A stretch of DNA of 64,000 nt from assembly GCF_900113375.1 (NCBI RefSeq), contig NZ_FOPC01000014.1, positions 53,114-117,113 on the forward strand, given 5' to 3'. The stretch comes from Algoriphagus hitonicola. Its GTDB lineage: Bacteria; Bacteroidota; Bacteroidia; Cytophagales; Cyclobacteriaceae. The notes below the pieces were generated by a model. That model was given only the letters and a program-made list of their open reading frames with translations. It was not told the origin of the DNA and did not search any database. Shown here in pieces: positions 1 to 9,012 of this stretch. The stretch's first letter is position 1. Every line of letters begins with the position of its first letter. Made by a program: the position numbers and the translations under genes.

Positions 1-419
1 CAATCGAGCTCACTGAAGAAAATATTGCCCTAAACCCCCAGATCAAGGGAAAAAACGAATCCAAAGTAGCCGATGTCGTCAAATATATCCGTGAAATCGG
101 AGAAGATTACGACGTGATTGTTTTGGATCCACCGGCTTTTGCGAAAAACATCAAGGCCAGACATAATGCGGTACAAGCATACAAAAGATTGAATCTCGAA
201 GCTTTGAAGAAAATCAAACCGGGAGGTATCTTATTTACCTTTTCTTGTTCACAGGTCGTGGACAAATCGCTTTTCGCCCATACCATCACTGCTGCGGCTT
301 TGGAGTCCAGACGCGAGGTCAAAATTCTCCATCAGCTCACCCAGCCGGCTGATCATCCTATCAATATTTTTCATCCTGAAACAGAATACCTAAAGGGGCT
401 TGTGATCTCAGTAGAATAA
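1..419 (+). CDS. class I SAM-dependent rRNA methyltransferase (RlmI-like), C-terminal part
   Basis: The gene enters from the left edge; the frame opens at base 3 and 138 residues are visible before the stop. The segment contains DVIVLDPPAFAKN, the catalytic-loop DPPAF motif of RlmI-type (PUA-Rossmann) 23S rRNA cytosine-C5 methyltransferases. It is followed by the family pattern GGILFTFSCSQ and an ADHP...YLKGL ending. The N-terminal PUA domain and SAM-binding GxG motif lie outside the window. It is expected to act in the cytosol on rRNA with SAM as donor; the exact position modified cannot be told. Family is fairly sure, subfamily less so. Confidence 0.85.
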   Translation, partial: IELTEENIALNPQIKGKNESKVADVVKYIREIGEDYDVIVLDPPAFAKNIKARHNAVQAYKRLNLEALKKIKPGGILFTFSCSQVVDKSLFAHTITAAALESRREVKILHQLTQPADHPINIFHPETEYLKGLVISVE

Positions 420-489
420 AAATCAGCCGAAAATATGGGGAGTATATGTCCTTTTGCCGTATTTTCATGCAAAATTAACGAAACACATC

Positions 490-924
490 ATGTATACAGG
501 AATACAACATCTTCATTCAGGATTAGCTTATTTGGTTTTGATCGCTTTGATTGTGGTCATTGTCCTCATGCTCATCGGCTCTCTTAGCGGAAAAGAATTT
601 TCTGAAAAGGACCGAAAAATCGCCTTGGTGGCCTTTATCCTTTCCCATATTCAATTGGTCGTAGGATTGATCCTTTACTTCATCAGCCCCATCGGTTTAA
701 ACCTACTCAAAAGCGGAGGTGCCATGTCAGATTCTGCCGCGAGGTTAACCGCCCTAGAGCATCCGCTGATCAATATCGTTGCCATTGTGGTAATAACCAT
801 TGGTTATAGCCGAGCGAAGAAACTTGTAGATTCCAGAGCACGATTCAGAAGCATCTATATGTTTTATGCTGTGGGACTAGTCTTAATTTTGAGCCGGATA
901 CCTTGGGATTCTTGGCTGGGATAA
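490..924 (+). CDS. small four-helix membrane protein (cytochrome b-like)
   Basis: 144 residues from the ATG at 490; an upstream in-frame codon at 454 would add a polar 12-residue stretch without membrane character. Four hydrophobic segments are visible at roughly residues 12-32, 45-65, 82-100 and 120-137. Histidines lie in or near helices (HLH near residue 6-8, SHIQL near 50, EHP near 88), so haem binding is possible but not shown. Similar small proteins in Bacteroidota are often labelled 'cytochrome B'; that label is from memory of the family, not proven here. It stands alone between the methyltransferase and a strong terminator. Confidence 0.7.
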   Translation: MYTGIQHLHSGLAYLVLIALIVVIVLMLIGSLSGKEFSEKDRKIALVAFILSHIQLVVGLILYFISPIGLNLLKSGGAMSDSAARLTALEHPLINIVAIVVITIGYSRAKKLVDSRARFRSIYMFYAVGLVLILSRIPWDSWLG

Positions 925-931
925 AAATTAA

Positions 932-962
932 AAAATCCGGTTTCGAATTGAGACCGGATTTT
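932..962. terminator. rho-independent terminator, probably bidirectional
   Basis: Perfect 10-bp inverted repeat AAAATCCGGT / ACCGGATTTT with an 11-nt loop, T-rich on both flanks. It lies between the convergent membrane-protein gene and the HIT gene and probably ends both transcripts. Confidence 0.8.
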
Positions 963-966
963 CTTT

Positions 967-1359
967 TTAAAAACCTTTTTTGATTTGCTCGGCTATTTCA
1001 GATAGCTCCTCCTGAGAAAGCTTTAATTTTTGTCGAGTAAAATTGATGTCATCCATGGTTCTGAGCGGAACCAAATGTACATGGACATGTGGAACTTCCA
1101 AACCGATCACTGCCACACCGATTCGGGTGCAATTGATAGTTTTATCCATAGCCTTGGCCACTTTTTGGGCGAAAAGATGCAGCCCAGACAAGAGCTCCGG
1201 CTCGAGATCAAAGATATAATCCACTTCTTTTTTAGGGACGACCAAAACATGTCCTTTGACCAAGGGCATGATATCCAAAAAAGCGATGAAGTCATCGTCT
1301 TCAGCGACGATGTGTCCGGGAATTTCCCGATTGATGATTTTAGTAAATATGCTTGCCAT
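967..1359 (-). CDS. HIT family protein
   Basis: 130 residues starting at ATG. It opens with the family signature SIFTKIINREIPG, continues with GHVLVVPKK, and ends in the histidine triad HVHVHLVP (about residues 91-98). HIT proteins are nucleotide hydrolases/transferases acting on nucleoside phosphoramidates or dinucleotides (Hint branch). The length matches bacterial Hint proteins (110-140 aa). It follows greA on the same strand, separated by a terminator at 1371-1402. Substrate is not determinable. Confidence 0.9.
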   Translation of the reverse strand: MASIFTKIINREIPGHIVAEDDDFIAFLDIMPLVKGHVLVVPKKEVDYIFDLEPELLSGLHLFAQKVAKAMDKTINCTRIGVAVIGLEVPHVHVHLVPLRTMDDINFTRQKLKLSQEELSEIAEQIKKGF

Positions 1360-1370
1360 AATATTCGAAA

Positions 1371-1402
1371 ATAAAAAAATCCCGGCGAAAAACCGGGATT
1401 CA
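1371..1402 (-). terminator. greA terminator
   Basis: AATCCCGG / CCGGGATT stem (1378-1385 with 1393-1400), 7-nt loop, followed on the minus strand by a run of seven T. It lies between greA and the HIT gene. Confidence 0.8.
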
Positions 1403-1421
1403 AAACAGAAAGAAAAACGAT

Positions 1422-1895
1422 TTAGTACGTAATTTCTAAGATTTCGAATTGAACTTTGCCGGCGGGAGCATCTATTTCTGCAATATCTCCAACAGATTTT
1501 CCATTAATCCCCTTTCCGAAAGGAGAAGCTAAAGAAATTTTACCTGCCTTCAAGTCTGCTTCTTCCTCAGAAACCAGGGTATAGGTAACTACCATGCCAT
1601 TTTTGACATTTTTGATTTTGACCGTACTGAGAATTCCCGCTTTGGATGTATCCATTTTTGAATTGTCCAAAATACGCGCATTTCCTACGACCGCCTCTAG
1701 TTTTGCAATCTTCAGCTCCAAAAGTCCCTGAGCATCTTTGGCCGCATCGTATTCCGCATTTTCCGAAAGGTCTCCCTTGTCTCTTGCTTCAGCGATTTGC
1801 TTGGCAATATCAATTCTTCCCTTAGTCTTTAATTCATGAAGCTCATCCTTGAGTTTCTTCAATCCTTCTTCAGTGTAATATTGTACTTTAGACAT
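1422..1895 (-). CDS. greA: transcription elongation factor GreA
   Basis: 157 residues from ATG, the normal GreA length. The N-terminal coiled-coil domain shows YYTEEGLKKLKDELHEL and the acidic tip region DKGDLSENAEYDAAKD (about residues 39-54). These residues enter the RNA polymerase secondary channel and stimulate cleavage of backtracked RNA. The C-terminal FKBP-like domain includes ASPFGKGINGKSVGD. Transcribed alone or with HIT; a terminator follows at once. Confidence 0.95.
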   Translation of the reverse strand: MSKVQYYTEEGLKKLKDELHELKTKGRIDIAKQIAEARDKGDLSENAEYDAAKDAQGLLELKIAKLEAVVGNARILDNSKMDTSKAGILSTVKIKNVKNGMVVTYTLVSEEEADLKAGKISLASPFGKGINGKSVGDIAEIDAPAGKVQFEILEITY

Positions 1896-1928
1896 AAGTT
1901 TTACTTTTTTGACGTAGGCACCAAAAAC

Positions 1929-1962
1929 AAAGTAACGGTCACGTGGTGGAGACCGTTACTTT
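1929..1962. terminator. strong hairpin between greA and the 2-hydroxyacid dehydrogenase gene
   Basis: Perfect 12-bp inverted repeat AAAGTAACGGTC / GACCGTTACTTT with a 10-nt loop. Read on the minus strand it is followed by GTTTTTGG. It lies about 110 bp past the stop of the dehydrogenase gene and 34 bp upstream of greA, so it most likely terminates the ksgA-mgtE-dehydrogenase operon; a role in the greA leader is the alternative. Confidence 0.6.
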
Positions 1963-2074
1963 ATTTGAGCGCTTATTTGTAAAGCAAAAATAAGTAATAC
2001 TTAATCAGAAAGCAATTTTTAAGAAAATTTTCATTTATCCTTTAATTCGAAATAACTCCCTTTATTAATCGAGT

Positions 2075-3007
2075 TTAAAGAGGAAATGCTTTTTTGATTT
2101 GCTTGACCAAAACCTTGTTGATTTTCTCGTAGGACTCAAAAGTCCAGCCTGCCACATGAGGTGTAAATAATACATTTTCCCGACGGGCGAGTAATTCAAA
2201 TTCCGATTTTTGACTTTGAGAAAACTGTTGGAATTTTTCATTTTCCAACACGTCCAGCACCGCCCCTCGGAGAATACCGGCATCCAATGCCCGATTGAGT
2301 GTATTAAAACTGATCACCTCTCCCCTAGCCGTATTGATCAGCCAGATGGGTTTTTTAAATCCCGAAAGCTCTTCAAAAGTGAAAAAATTCCGGGTTTCCT
2401 CCGTCAAGGGTACATGAATACTGAGGATATCGACTTCTGCCTTGAGTATTTCCCAAATCACTTCTTCTACCCGATTAGTGGCAAAATCCCTTTTATATTT
2501 ATCATATGCCATTACCCGCACGTCGAAGCCCAGAAGGCGCTTGGCAAAGGCACTGCCCATATTTCCATAGCCCAGTATTCCTACGGTTTTTCCTTTTAGC
2601 TCATGCCCCCGATTCCCTTCCCGATCCCAAATTCCCTTTCGAACTTCATTATCTGCTTTGATCAGGTGATTGAAAAGCGCCAACAATCCGCCGATAGCAT
2701 GCTCTGCTACGGCATCCCTATTTCCTTTTGCCGCATGGAAGAGTTGGATCCCCCTGTCGGCCATATATTCCAAGTCAATCTGATCAAGTCCAGCTCCGGC
2801 CCGTCCGATGAATTTCAATTGCTTGGCATTTTCCAAAAGTTCTCGATCCATCGGTGTTTTTGACCGAATGATTAATCCATGATAATCGGCAACTTTTTCC
2901 AGAATCTCGGCTCGGGTGATTTTTGGATGATAGTGCACGATATATCCTTCCTTTTCCAAAAGGTCAATGATGCTTGGGTGCATCTCATCTATAATCAATA
3001 TCTGCAT
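2075..3007 (-). CDS. D-2-hydroxyacid dehydrogenase (phosphoglycerate dehydrogenase-like)
   Basis: 310 residues from ATG at 3007 (a TTG three codons upstream is less likely). The NAD-binding Rossmann motif GILGYGNMG sits near residues 143-151. The family catalytic trio is visible: Arg in NTARGE (~228), Glu in DVLENE (~255) and His in TPHVAG (~284). GRAGAGLDQID is the usual substrate-domain signature. Length fits the short SerA-like form without an ACT domain. A role in serine synthesis (3-phosphoglycerate oxidation) is possible but substrate specificity cannot be read off. The gene begins 5 bp after mgtE stops, so it is co-transcribed with ksgA and mgtE. Confidence 0.85.
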   Translation of the reverse strand: MQILIIDEMHPSIIDLLEKEGYIVHYHPKITRAEILEKVADYHGLIIRSKTPMDRELLENAKQLKFIGRAGAGLDQIDLEYMADRGIQLFHAAKGNRDAVAEHAIGGLLALFNHLIKADNEVRKGIWDREGNRGHELKGKTVGILGYGNMGSAFAKRLLGFDVRVMAYDKYKRDFATNRVEEVIWEILKAEVDILSIHVPLTEETRNFFTFEELSGFKKPIWLINTARGEVISFNTLNRALDAGILRGAVLDVLENEKFQQFSQSQKSEFELLARRENVLFTPHVAGWTFESYEKINKVLVKQIKKAFPL

Positions 3008-3012
3008 AGTAA

Positions 3013-4380
3013 TCAAAGCTTAAGCAGCAGCATGGCAATTCCAAAATAAACGGTCAACCCAAGGAGGTCATTGGTCGTGGTGATAAATGGTCCAGAGGCA
3101 ATGGCCGGATTGATCCCAAATCGATTTAAAACTAAAGGAGTAACCGTCCCCATAAAAGAGGCGAGCAGCACCACACAAAATAAAGCCACGCCCACCGTCA
3201 CTCCAAAAATCGGCTCAAAACCATATAAAAATACAACTACACCAAACACAAATGCCCCGAGAACTACCCCATTAATCAAGGCAATCAACAATCCTTTGAC
3301 AAATCGCTGTAGCGGAGTATCGTCAAAAACAGACTTTGAAGCCAACGATTGTACGATCAGAGATGATGCCTGAATCCCGACATTTCCTCCCGTCGCCGCC
3401 ACCAAAGGAATAAACGATGCCAAGGCTAAATATTTATTTAATCCATCCTCGAAAAACCCGATAATCTTCGCTCCCATCAAACCTCCAATCACACCGATCA
3501 AAAGCCATGGCAGTCGGGCTTTTGAAATCAAAAACACCGAATCGGACTCCTCAATATCACCCGAGATACCTGCCATAGCCTGAATATCCTCCTCGGCCTC
3601 TTCCTGTACCACATCAAGGATATCATCGACTGTTATCCGTCCGACGAGTTTGTTTTTGGCATTGACCACCGGTACAGATTCCAAATCATATTTTCGCATA
3701 ATGGCAGCCACTTCTTCCTGATCCATAAAAGTGGGAACAGAAATCACATCCTCATCATAGATATCTTCGATTTTGGTGTTTTCCCCGGCAAGGATAATTT
3801 TCTTCAAAGAAACCCTCCCCAAGAGTTGCTGCCGGTTATTGACCACATAAATCGAATAAATCTTTTCGACATTTTCGGCCTGACGTCGAATCTCATTGAT
3901 GGTTTGAATGATATTCCAGTTTTTATTGGCCCGGATAAATTCCTTAGCCATGATCCCACCGGCGGTGTCTTCCTCATAGCGAAGGAGGTCAAGAACCTGA
4001 TCTGATTTTAATTTATCCTGAAAGTGGGAAATCACATCTTCCCGCTCCCGCTCACCGAGAAGCTTTAAAATATCTGCTCCATCATCAGAGTCCATCAACT
4101 CGATGTAAGAGGCTATTTCAGGCTCATCAAACTCCTTAAGTATCCGGAAAAGTGTATTGTCATCTAATTCGATCAGAATATCGGCTGCCATCTGACGATC
4201 TACCGCACGAAGCACATAGATAGACTCCTCCATCGACAATTCGTCCAGAATCGAGGCAATATCAGCGACATTGACACCATCAAAGGACTCAACGATAAAC
4301 TCCAAATCCTCGTTTTCTATCGCATAGCGGAGACTTTCGAGGTATTCTTTGGACAGTTCAAATTGCTTAATGATTTCCAC
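3013..4380 (-). CDS. mgtE: magnesium transporter MgtE
   Basis: 455 residues, starting at GTG (4378-4380); no nearby in-frame ATG exists. The start lies 14 bp inside the end of ksgA, which supports translational coupling. The N-terminal MgtE superhelix (about 25-130) contains the LxELD repeats (ASILDELS, LIELDD). A CBS pair spans about 135-260. Five membrane segments form the pore, with the signature AATGGNVGIQASS near residue 340. It mediates Mg2+ influx, gated by cytosolic Mg2+ bound to the acidic N and CBS domains. No Mg riboswitch was seen upstream. Confidence 0.93.
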   Translation of the reverse strand: MEIIKQFELSKEYLESLRYAIENEDLEFIVESFDGVNVADIASILDELSMEESIYVLRAVDRQMAADILIELDDNTLFRILKEFDEPEIASYIELMDSDDGADILKLLGEREREDVISHFQDKLKSDQVLDLLRYEEDTAGGIMAKEFIRANKNWNIIQTINEIRRQAENVEKIYSIYVVNNRQQLLGRVSLKKIILAGENTKIEDIYDEDVISVPTFMDQEEVAAIMRKYDLESVPVVNAKNKLVGRITVDDILDVVQEEAEEDIQAMAGISGDIEESDSVFLISKARLPWLLIGVIGGLMGAKIIGFFEDGLNKYLALASFIPLVAATGGNVGIQASSLIVQSLASKSVFDDTPLQRFVKGLLIALINGVVLGAFVFGVVVFLYGFEPIFGVTVGVALFCVVLLASFMGTVTPLVLNRFGINPAIASGPFITTTNDLLGLTVYFGIAMLLLKL

Positions 4381-5152
4381 GGGAAGCTTCGATTTGTTGG
4401 GTTAAAAAAACAAAATCCTCCACATCCAACTGCTCGGCTCTCAGGTCCAACATCGGATGGGTGTTGAGTTCTTCAGGCAGCTGAAATGATTTCAGAGAAT
4501 TTCTCAGAGTTTTCCTGCGGTTGCCAAACCCTCCTTTAACAACCTGAAAAAACAATCGTTCATTGCAGTCCAGCTTTTGAGTTTGGTTTCGTCTCAAACG
4601 AATCACTCCGGAATTGACTTTGGGTGGAGGGTTAAAGACCTCAGGAGGCACCGAAAACAAGTATTCGATATCATAGTATGCCTGCAGCAATACCGATAAA
4701 ATTCCGTAATCCTTATTTCCTTTAGGAGAAGCTATTCGTTTAGCCACCTCTTTTTGAAGCATACAGACCACTTCGGTGACTTTTTGCCTTTCCTCCAATA
4801 CCCTGAAGAAAATCTGGGTAGAAATATTGTAGGGGAAATTTCCAGCAATCGCATAGCGCTCCGGCAACTGTTCATCCAGGTTTTGCTTCAGGTAATCTCC
4901 CTCAATGATTCGACCAGAGAGTTGCGGATATTTTTTGTGTAAATATGAAATGGATTCCGAATCAATTTCGATTAGATGAAGATCCATGGGCAATTTCAGC
5001 AAATAATCAGTCAGCACACCCATTCCCGGGCCGATCTCCAAAAGTTGATTAACTCCCAAATGTCCCTGAACAGATTGGGCTATTTGCTCAGCAATCCCCA
5101 AATCTGTCAAGAAATGTTGTCCTAGATGTTTTTTGGGTCTTACTTTTTCCAT
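4367..5152 (-). CDS. rsmA: 16S rRNA dimethyladenosine transferase RsmA/KsgA
   Basis: 261 residues from ATG at 5152. It opens with VRPKKHLGQHFLTD, the KsgA signature. SAM motif I is LEIGPGMGVLT and the catalytic motif IV is NFPYNIS. It uses SAM to dimethylate two adjacent adenines in helix 45 of 16S rRNA during 30S maturation. It is the first gene of the ksgA-mgtE-dehydrogenase operon and is divergent from pdxA, the neighbour it commonly has in bacteria. Confidence 0.95.
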   Translation of the reverse strand: MEKVRPKKHLGQHFLTDLGIAEQIAQSVQGHLGVNQLLEIGPGMGVLTDYLLKLPMDLHLIEIDSESISYLHKKYPQLSGRIIEGDYLKQNLDEQLPERYAIAGNFPYNISTQIFFRVLEERQKVTEVVCMLQKEVAKRIASPKGNKDYGILSVLLQAYYDIEYLFSVPPEVFNPPPKVNSGVIRLRRNQTQKLDCNERLFFQVVKGGFGNRRKTLRNSLKSFQLPEELNTHPMLDLRAEQLDVEDFVFLTQQIEASRGNH

Positions 5153-5258
5153 CAAATTGCTCTCGTAAAATTTTATAACTTGCAGCTAAATTAAGACAAT
5201 ATTCCTAAAGGATAGCAGGACGGTTTTCTTCCTGCTCTTTTCAAAATAAATCCACTTT

Positions 5259-6284
5259 ATGAGCGCAAAACTATCCAAGCCGATCATAGGCATAAGTATA
5301 GGTGATATTAATGGAATCGGTGCTGAAGTCACCATGAAATCCCTGCTTGATAATCGAACCTATAAAAACTTCACGCCTTTGATTTATGGCCATGGAAAAG
5401 CCATAAGCATTTACCGAAAAATGCTGGACATGGAGGACTTCAACTTTGTACAGATCAGAAATCTGGACGAAATCCAGCACAAGCGAATCAATGTAATCAA
5501 TGTCACGGAAGAATGCCCGGAAATCATCCCCGGCGTAGAAACCCAAGAATCCGGAAAAATGGCAATGGAAGCACTCAAAGTTGCCGTAGAGGATTTGAAA
5601 GAAAAAAGAATACAAGCCTTAGTAACTGCTCCTCTCAATAAAAACAACATCAACTCGGAGGATTTCAAATTTATAGGACACACCGAGTACATCACCGAAT
5701 CAGTCGGAGCCAAAAATAGCTTGATGTTTCTGGTCGCTGAGCAATTGAGGGTAGGATTGGTCACAGGACATATGCCCATCAGTGAGGTAGCTAAAAATGT
5801 AACCAAAGAGGGAATTAAGGAAAAGTGTAATTTAATGCTGAAAAGTCTGAAGCAGGATTTTGGTATTGCAAAACCAAGAATAGCGATTTTAGGATTAAAT
5901 CCACATGCCGGAGAAGATGGACTCTTGGGTCAGGAAGAAATAGAAATCATCAAACCTGCTATCAATGAGCTGAAGGAGGAAAACAAACTCGTTTTTGGTC
6001 CCTATCCTGCCGATGGGTTCTTTGGCATGATGCATCAGAGTAAATTTGACGGAGTCCTTGCCATGTATCACGATCAGGGCCTGATTCCTTTCAAATCCAT
6101 CGCTTTCAGCAATGGGATTAACTTCACCGCTGGCTTGCCGGTAATCCGAACGTCACCGGATCATGGCACCGCTTACAATATAGCGGGAAAAAACCTGGCT
6201 GATGAAGGATCTATGCGAGCGGCTATCTTTTTGGCTGCCGATATCGTGGAAAAACACCAAGAAGCCTTGGAACTTTCGAACTAA
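5259..6284 (+). CDS. pdxA: 4-hydroxythreonine-4-phosphate dehydrogenase PdxA
   Basis: 341 residues from ATG. Family motifs are present: GISIGDINGIG at the N-terminus, GHTEYI near residue 145, GLNPHAGEDG near 213 and the metal/substrate segment AMYHDQGLIPFK near 270. It oxidises 4-phosphohydroxy-L-threonine with NAD+ in the DXP-dependent pyridoxal phosphate pathway in the cytosol. It is divergent from ksgA across a 106-bp shared promoter region. Length is normal. Confidence 0.95.
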   Translation: MSAKLSKPIIGISIGDINGIGAEVTMKSLLDNRTYKNFTPLIYGHGKAISIYRKMLDMEDFNFVQIRNLDEIQHKRINVINVTEECPEIIPGVETQESGKMAMEALKVAVEDLKEKRIQALVTAPLNKNNINSEDFKFIGHTEYITESVGAKNSLMFLVAEQLRVGLVTGHMPISEVAKNVTKEGIKEKCNLMLKSLKQDFGIAKPRIAILGLNPHAGEDGLLGQEEIEIIKPAINELKEENKLVFGPYPADGFFGMMHQSKFDGVLAMYHDQGLIPFKSIAFSNGINFTAGLPVIRTSPDHGTAYNIAGKNLADEGSMRAAIFLAADIVEKHQEALELSN

Positions 6285-6342
6285 TCCCAGCCATTGGCCA
6301 AATATAATTTCAGTAAGTATTTCAAAAAAACAAAATTATCCC

Positions 6343-6350
6343 TAATTTTG
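6343..6350 (+). promoter_or_regulatory. candidate Bacteroidota -7 promoter box for the DUF177-rpmF unit
   Basis: TAATTTTG matches the Bacteroidota -7 consensus TAnnTTTG exactly, 25 bp before the GTG start. No convincing -33 TTTG lies at the right distance, so the call is tentative. Confidence 0.4.
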
Positions 6351-6365
6351 CGGTCTTAAATCGAA

Positions 6366-6370
6366 AGGAG
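6366..6370 (+). promoter_or_regulatory. Shine-Dalgarno-like AGGAG deciding the GTG start at 6376
   Basis: AGGAG sits 5 nt before the GTG. Clear Shine-Dalgarno sequences are uncommon before Bacteroidota genes, and here it supports the non-ATG start of the DUF177 protein. Confidence 0.5.
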
Positions 6371-6375
6371 AAATC

Positions 6376-6933
6376 GTGAAATTCTTGAGAGGCTTTGATA
6401 TTGAGGTAATTAAGTTTACAGAAGGCATTCATGAGATCGATTTTCAGATAGACGATGCTTTCTTGGGTCAGTTTGAGGAAAATGAATTAGCCCAAAAAGG
6501 AAAATTGACCGCACGGGTCAAAATGAACAAAGGAGCCAATCTGATTGAGATGCAGTTTCACATTGAGGGAACCATCCGATTGACTTGCGATCGAAGTTTG
6601 GAGGAATTTGATTTCCCATTGGAAGTAGACGAAGAAATAATTTTCAAATACGGTCCAGAGGAAAAAGAGATCGATGAAAATATCATCATGATCACACGGG
6701 ATACACCAAAAGTGAATGTAGCCCAATTGATCTACGAATTTATCCTTTTGGCAATTCCCGCTAAAAAAATTCATCCCGATTACCAAAACGAACTGGATGA
6801 ATATGAGGACGCAGAAGGTATCTATATTTACATTGACTCCGAAGATTCAGAAAAGGAAGAAGATAAAACAGAAAATAACGATCCAGTGGATCCCCGATGG
6901 GAAAAGCTTAAAAATTTAAAAAAGAACGAATAA
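6376..6933 (+). CDS. DUF177 (YceD-like) protein
   Basis: 185 residues from a GTG start preceded by AGGAG. The protein is acidic, with a beta-rich core and the typical DUF177 pattern of a single Cys in GTIRLTCDRSL (~75) followed by a DFPL segment. The C-terminus is highly charged (EDSEKEEDKTEN). YceD-family genes sit directly upstream of rpmF across bacteria and are linked to ribosomal RNA accumulation; the biochemical role remains unclear. The stop lies 18 bp before rpmF, so the pair is co-transcribed. Confidence 0.85.
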   Translation: MKFLRGFDIEVIKFTEGIHEIDFQIDDAFLGQFEENELAQKGKLTARVKMNKGANLIEMQFHIEGTIRLTCDRSLEEFDFPLEVDEEIIFKYGPEEKEIDENIIMITRDTPKVNVAQLIYEFILLAIPAKKIHPDYQNELDEYEDAEGIYIYIDSEDSEKEEDKTENNDPVDPRWEKLKNLKKNE

Positions 6934-6951
6934 TCATAAACCACGCATAAA

Positions 6952-7143
6952 ATGGCACATCCTAAACGAAAAATTTCGAAAACCAGAAGAGATAAAAGAA
7001 GAACTCATTATAAATTAGAGGCTCCTGGATTGGCAAAATGCCCAACTACTGGCGAAATGCACTTACCGCATAGAGCTTTCTGGCTTGACGGAAAATTGTA
7101 TTACAAAGGACAAGTAATTATCGAAAAAGAGGTTTTAGCTTAA
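6952..7143 (+). CDS. rpmF: 50S ribosomal protein L32
   Basis: 63 residues, opening with [18 protein letters not shown], the bL32 signature, then [17 protein letters not shown]. Only one Cys is present, so this is the form without a four-Cys zinc ribbon. It is a structural component of the large subunit. Its position after DUF177 and before fabH is the classic bacterial order. A terminator follows, so fabH is driven from its own promoter. Confidence 0.96.
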   Translation: MAHPKRKISKTRRDKRRTHYKLEAPGLAKCPTTGEMHLPHRAFWLDGKLYYKGQVIIEKEVLA

Positions 7144-7161
7144 ACCCTTTCAAATCATCTC

Positions 7162-7195
7162 AAAAATCCATCTCCAAAAAGGGATGGATTTTTTA
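7162..7195 (+). terminator. rpmF terminator
   Basis: 11-bp stem AAAAATCCATC / GATGGATTTTT (7162-7172 with 7183-7193), 10-nt loop, followed by more T. Confidence 0.8.
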
Positions 7196-7252
7196 TTTGA
7201 GTAATACAAAAGTTTTATTCACAGAGAGTTGGCCGAGGTATGATTGATTTAT

Positions 7253-7284
7253 TTTGGTGGTAAGGCGCATTTGTAATATTTTTG
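7253..7284 (+). promoter_or_regulatory. candidate Bacteroidota promoter for fabH-efp-accBC
   Basis: A -33 TTTG (7253-7256), a 20-bp spacer and a -7 TATTTTTG (7277-7284) match the Bacteroidota sigma-A consensus TTTG-N(17-23)-TAnnTTTG. The predicted leader is about 65 nt long before the fabH ATG. Confidence 0.55.
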
Positions 7285-7358
7285 ACCTCCCTGCGGGGAC
7301 CTATCAACCTAAAAAAATCAAAAATCAGTCTTCTGCTTTTTGAAATAACCCAAACAGA

Positions 7359-8357
7359 ATGAACGATATCAAAGCGATGATCACAGGTATTCAAGGCTAT
7401 GTGCCAGAATATCGGTTGACCAACAAAGAGCTTGAAAAGCTGGTAGAGACTAATGACGAGTGGATTACATCCCGAACCGGCATCAAAGAACGAAGAATCC
7501 TCAAAGGTGAAAACCAGGGAACTTCCGTCCTGGGAGCTGCTGCCGTTAAAGGACTTTTGGAGAAGACAGGAACGGATCCAATGGATATCGAGCTGATCAT
7601 TTGTGCTACGGTAACTCCCGATATGCCATTTCCAGCTACTGCCAATGTTATTGCGGATAAAGTTGGCGCCAAGAAAAGTTACAGCTTTGATGTCGCTGCG
7701 GCATGTTCCGGTTTTTTATATGCCTTACAATTAGGCGCGCAGTTTATCCAGACGGGTACCCACAAAAAAGTCGTGGTCGTAGGCGCAGATAAAATGTCTT
7801 CGATCGTGGATTATCAGGATCGAACTACCTGCATCTTATTTGGCGATGGAGCAGGAGCAGTACTTTTAGAGCCCACTACCGATGAATTCGGAATCCGAGA
7901 CGCCATCTTGAAATCAGACGGGTCCGGTGAGCCCTACCTTCACATGAAAGCCGGAGGAAGCCGTCGTCCAGCCACTCACGAAACTGTGGAAGCAAGAGAA
8001 CATTTTGCCTATCAGGAAGGATCCACCGTTTTTAAATTTGCCGTGACCAACATGGCTGATGTAAGTGCCGAAGTCATGGAAAGAAACGGATTAAGCGGAG
8101 ATGACGTCGCTTGGCTTGTGCCTCATCAGGCAAACAAACGGATCATAGATGCCACAGCAAACAGAATGGGTGTAGGTCCTGAAAAAGTGATGATGAATAT
8201 CGAACGCTATGGCAACACCACCGCCGCGACGATTCCACTCTGTCTTTGGGATTATGAGAGCCAATTGAAAAAAGGTGACAACCTCATTTTGGCAGCATTC
8301 GGAGGAGGGTTTACCTGGGGAGCCATTTATGTGAAATGGGCCTACGATCCGAAATAA
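7359..8357 (+). CDS. fabH: 3-oxoacyl-ACP synthase III
   Basis: 332 residues from ATG 7359. The thiolase-fold triad is visible: Cys116 in AAACSGFL, His in LVPHQANKR (~254) and Asn in RYGNTTAAT (~284). [16 protein letters not shown] is a strong KAS III signature. It condenses acetyl-CoA or a branched acyl-CoA with malonyl-ACP to start fatty acid synthesis. It precedes efp, accB and accC, whose products supply malonyl-CoA. An internal ATG (residue 7) could also serve as the start. Confidence 0.95.
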   Translation: MNDIKAMITGIQGYVPEYRLTNKELEKLVETNDEWITSRTGIKERRILKGENQGTSVLGAAAVKGLLEKTGTDPMDIELIICATVTPDMPFPATANVIADKVGAKKSYSFDVAAACSGFLYALQLGAQFIQTGTHKKVVVVGADKMSSIVDYQDRTTCILFGDGAGAVLLEPTTDEFGIRDAILKSDGSGEPYLHMKAGGSRRPATHETVEAREHFAYQEGSTVFKFAVTNMADVSAEVMERNGLSGDDVAWLVPHQANKRIIDATANRMGVGPEKVMMNIERYGNTTAATIPLCLWDYESQLKKGDNLILAAFGGGFTWGAIYVKWAYDPK

Positions 8358-8384
8358 AAAGATATAAATAAACTCAACTATAAA

Positions 8385-8948
8385 ATGGCAAGTACCGCAG
8401 ATTTTAAAAATGGACTTTGTCTTGAAATGAACAATGACATTTGGAGCATTGTCGAGTTTCAACACGTGAAGCCAGGAAAAGGAGCTGCTTTTGTTCGGAC
8501 AAAATTTAAAAGTCTTACTACAGGAAAAACCTTGGACAAGACCTTTAATGCCGGAGAAAAAGTGACTACCGCACGTGTGGAAAAAAGACCACATCAGTAT
8601 CTCTACGCGGATGATATGGGATACAATTTCATGGACACCAATAACTTCGAGCAAATCGTGATCGAAGAAAAATTGATTCCCCGCCCTGACCTATTGAAAG
8701 AAGGACAGCTTTGCGAGATTTTGATTCATGATGAGACTGAGACTCCACTCTCTGTGGAGTTACCTCCTTTTGTGGAATTGATGATCACCTATACCGAACC
8801 TGGAATCAAAGGAGACACTGCTACCAACGCCCTAAAACCCGCTACGCTGGAAACCGGTGCGACAGTAATGGTTCCTTTATTTGTCGAGCAGGATACCCTG
8901 ATCAAGGTAGATACCCGTGACGGATCGTATTCCGAAAGAGTAAAATAA
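8385..8948 (+). CDS. efp: elongation factor P
   Basis: 187 residues from ATG, 27 bp after fabH. Domain I carries the decoding-site loop [11 protein letters not shown] with Lys32 at the tip, a PGKG-type loop of the unmodified or differently modified EF-P class. C-terminal OB domains end in [15 protein letters not shown], a standard EF-P ending. It relieves ribosome stalling at polyproline. No modification gene (epmA, earP, ymfI) lies nearby. Confidence 0.96.
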   Translation: MASTADFKNGLCLEMNNDIWSIVEFQHVKPGKGAAFVRTKFKSLTTGKTLDKTFNAGEKVTTARVEKRPHQYLYADDMGYNFMDTNNFEQIVIEEKLIPRPDLLKEGQLCEILIHDETETPLSVELPPFVELMITYTEPGIKGDTATNALKPATLETGATVMVPLFVEQDTLIKVDTRDGSYSERVK

Positions 8949-9012
8949 TAGTTAAAGCTGTGTGATTTTTGTAAATTATACAGCTTTAGTGTTTTAGTCC
9001 CAAATCAGCCAT

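Noticed and set aside
8091..8654. 187-codon minus-strand frame across fabH/efp
   Set aside because: Spans two certain genes on the other strand and has no family motif.
8953..8988. TAAAGCTGT / ACAGCTTTA inverted repeat after efp
   Set aside because: 18-nt loop and no T tail; too weak for a terminator call.
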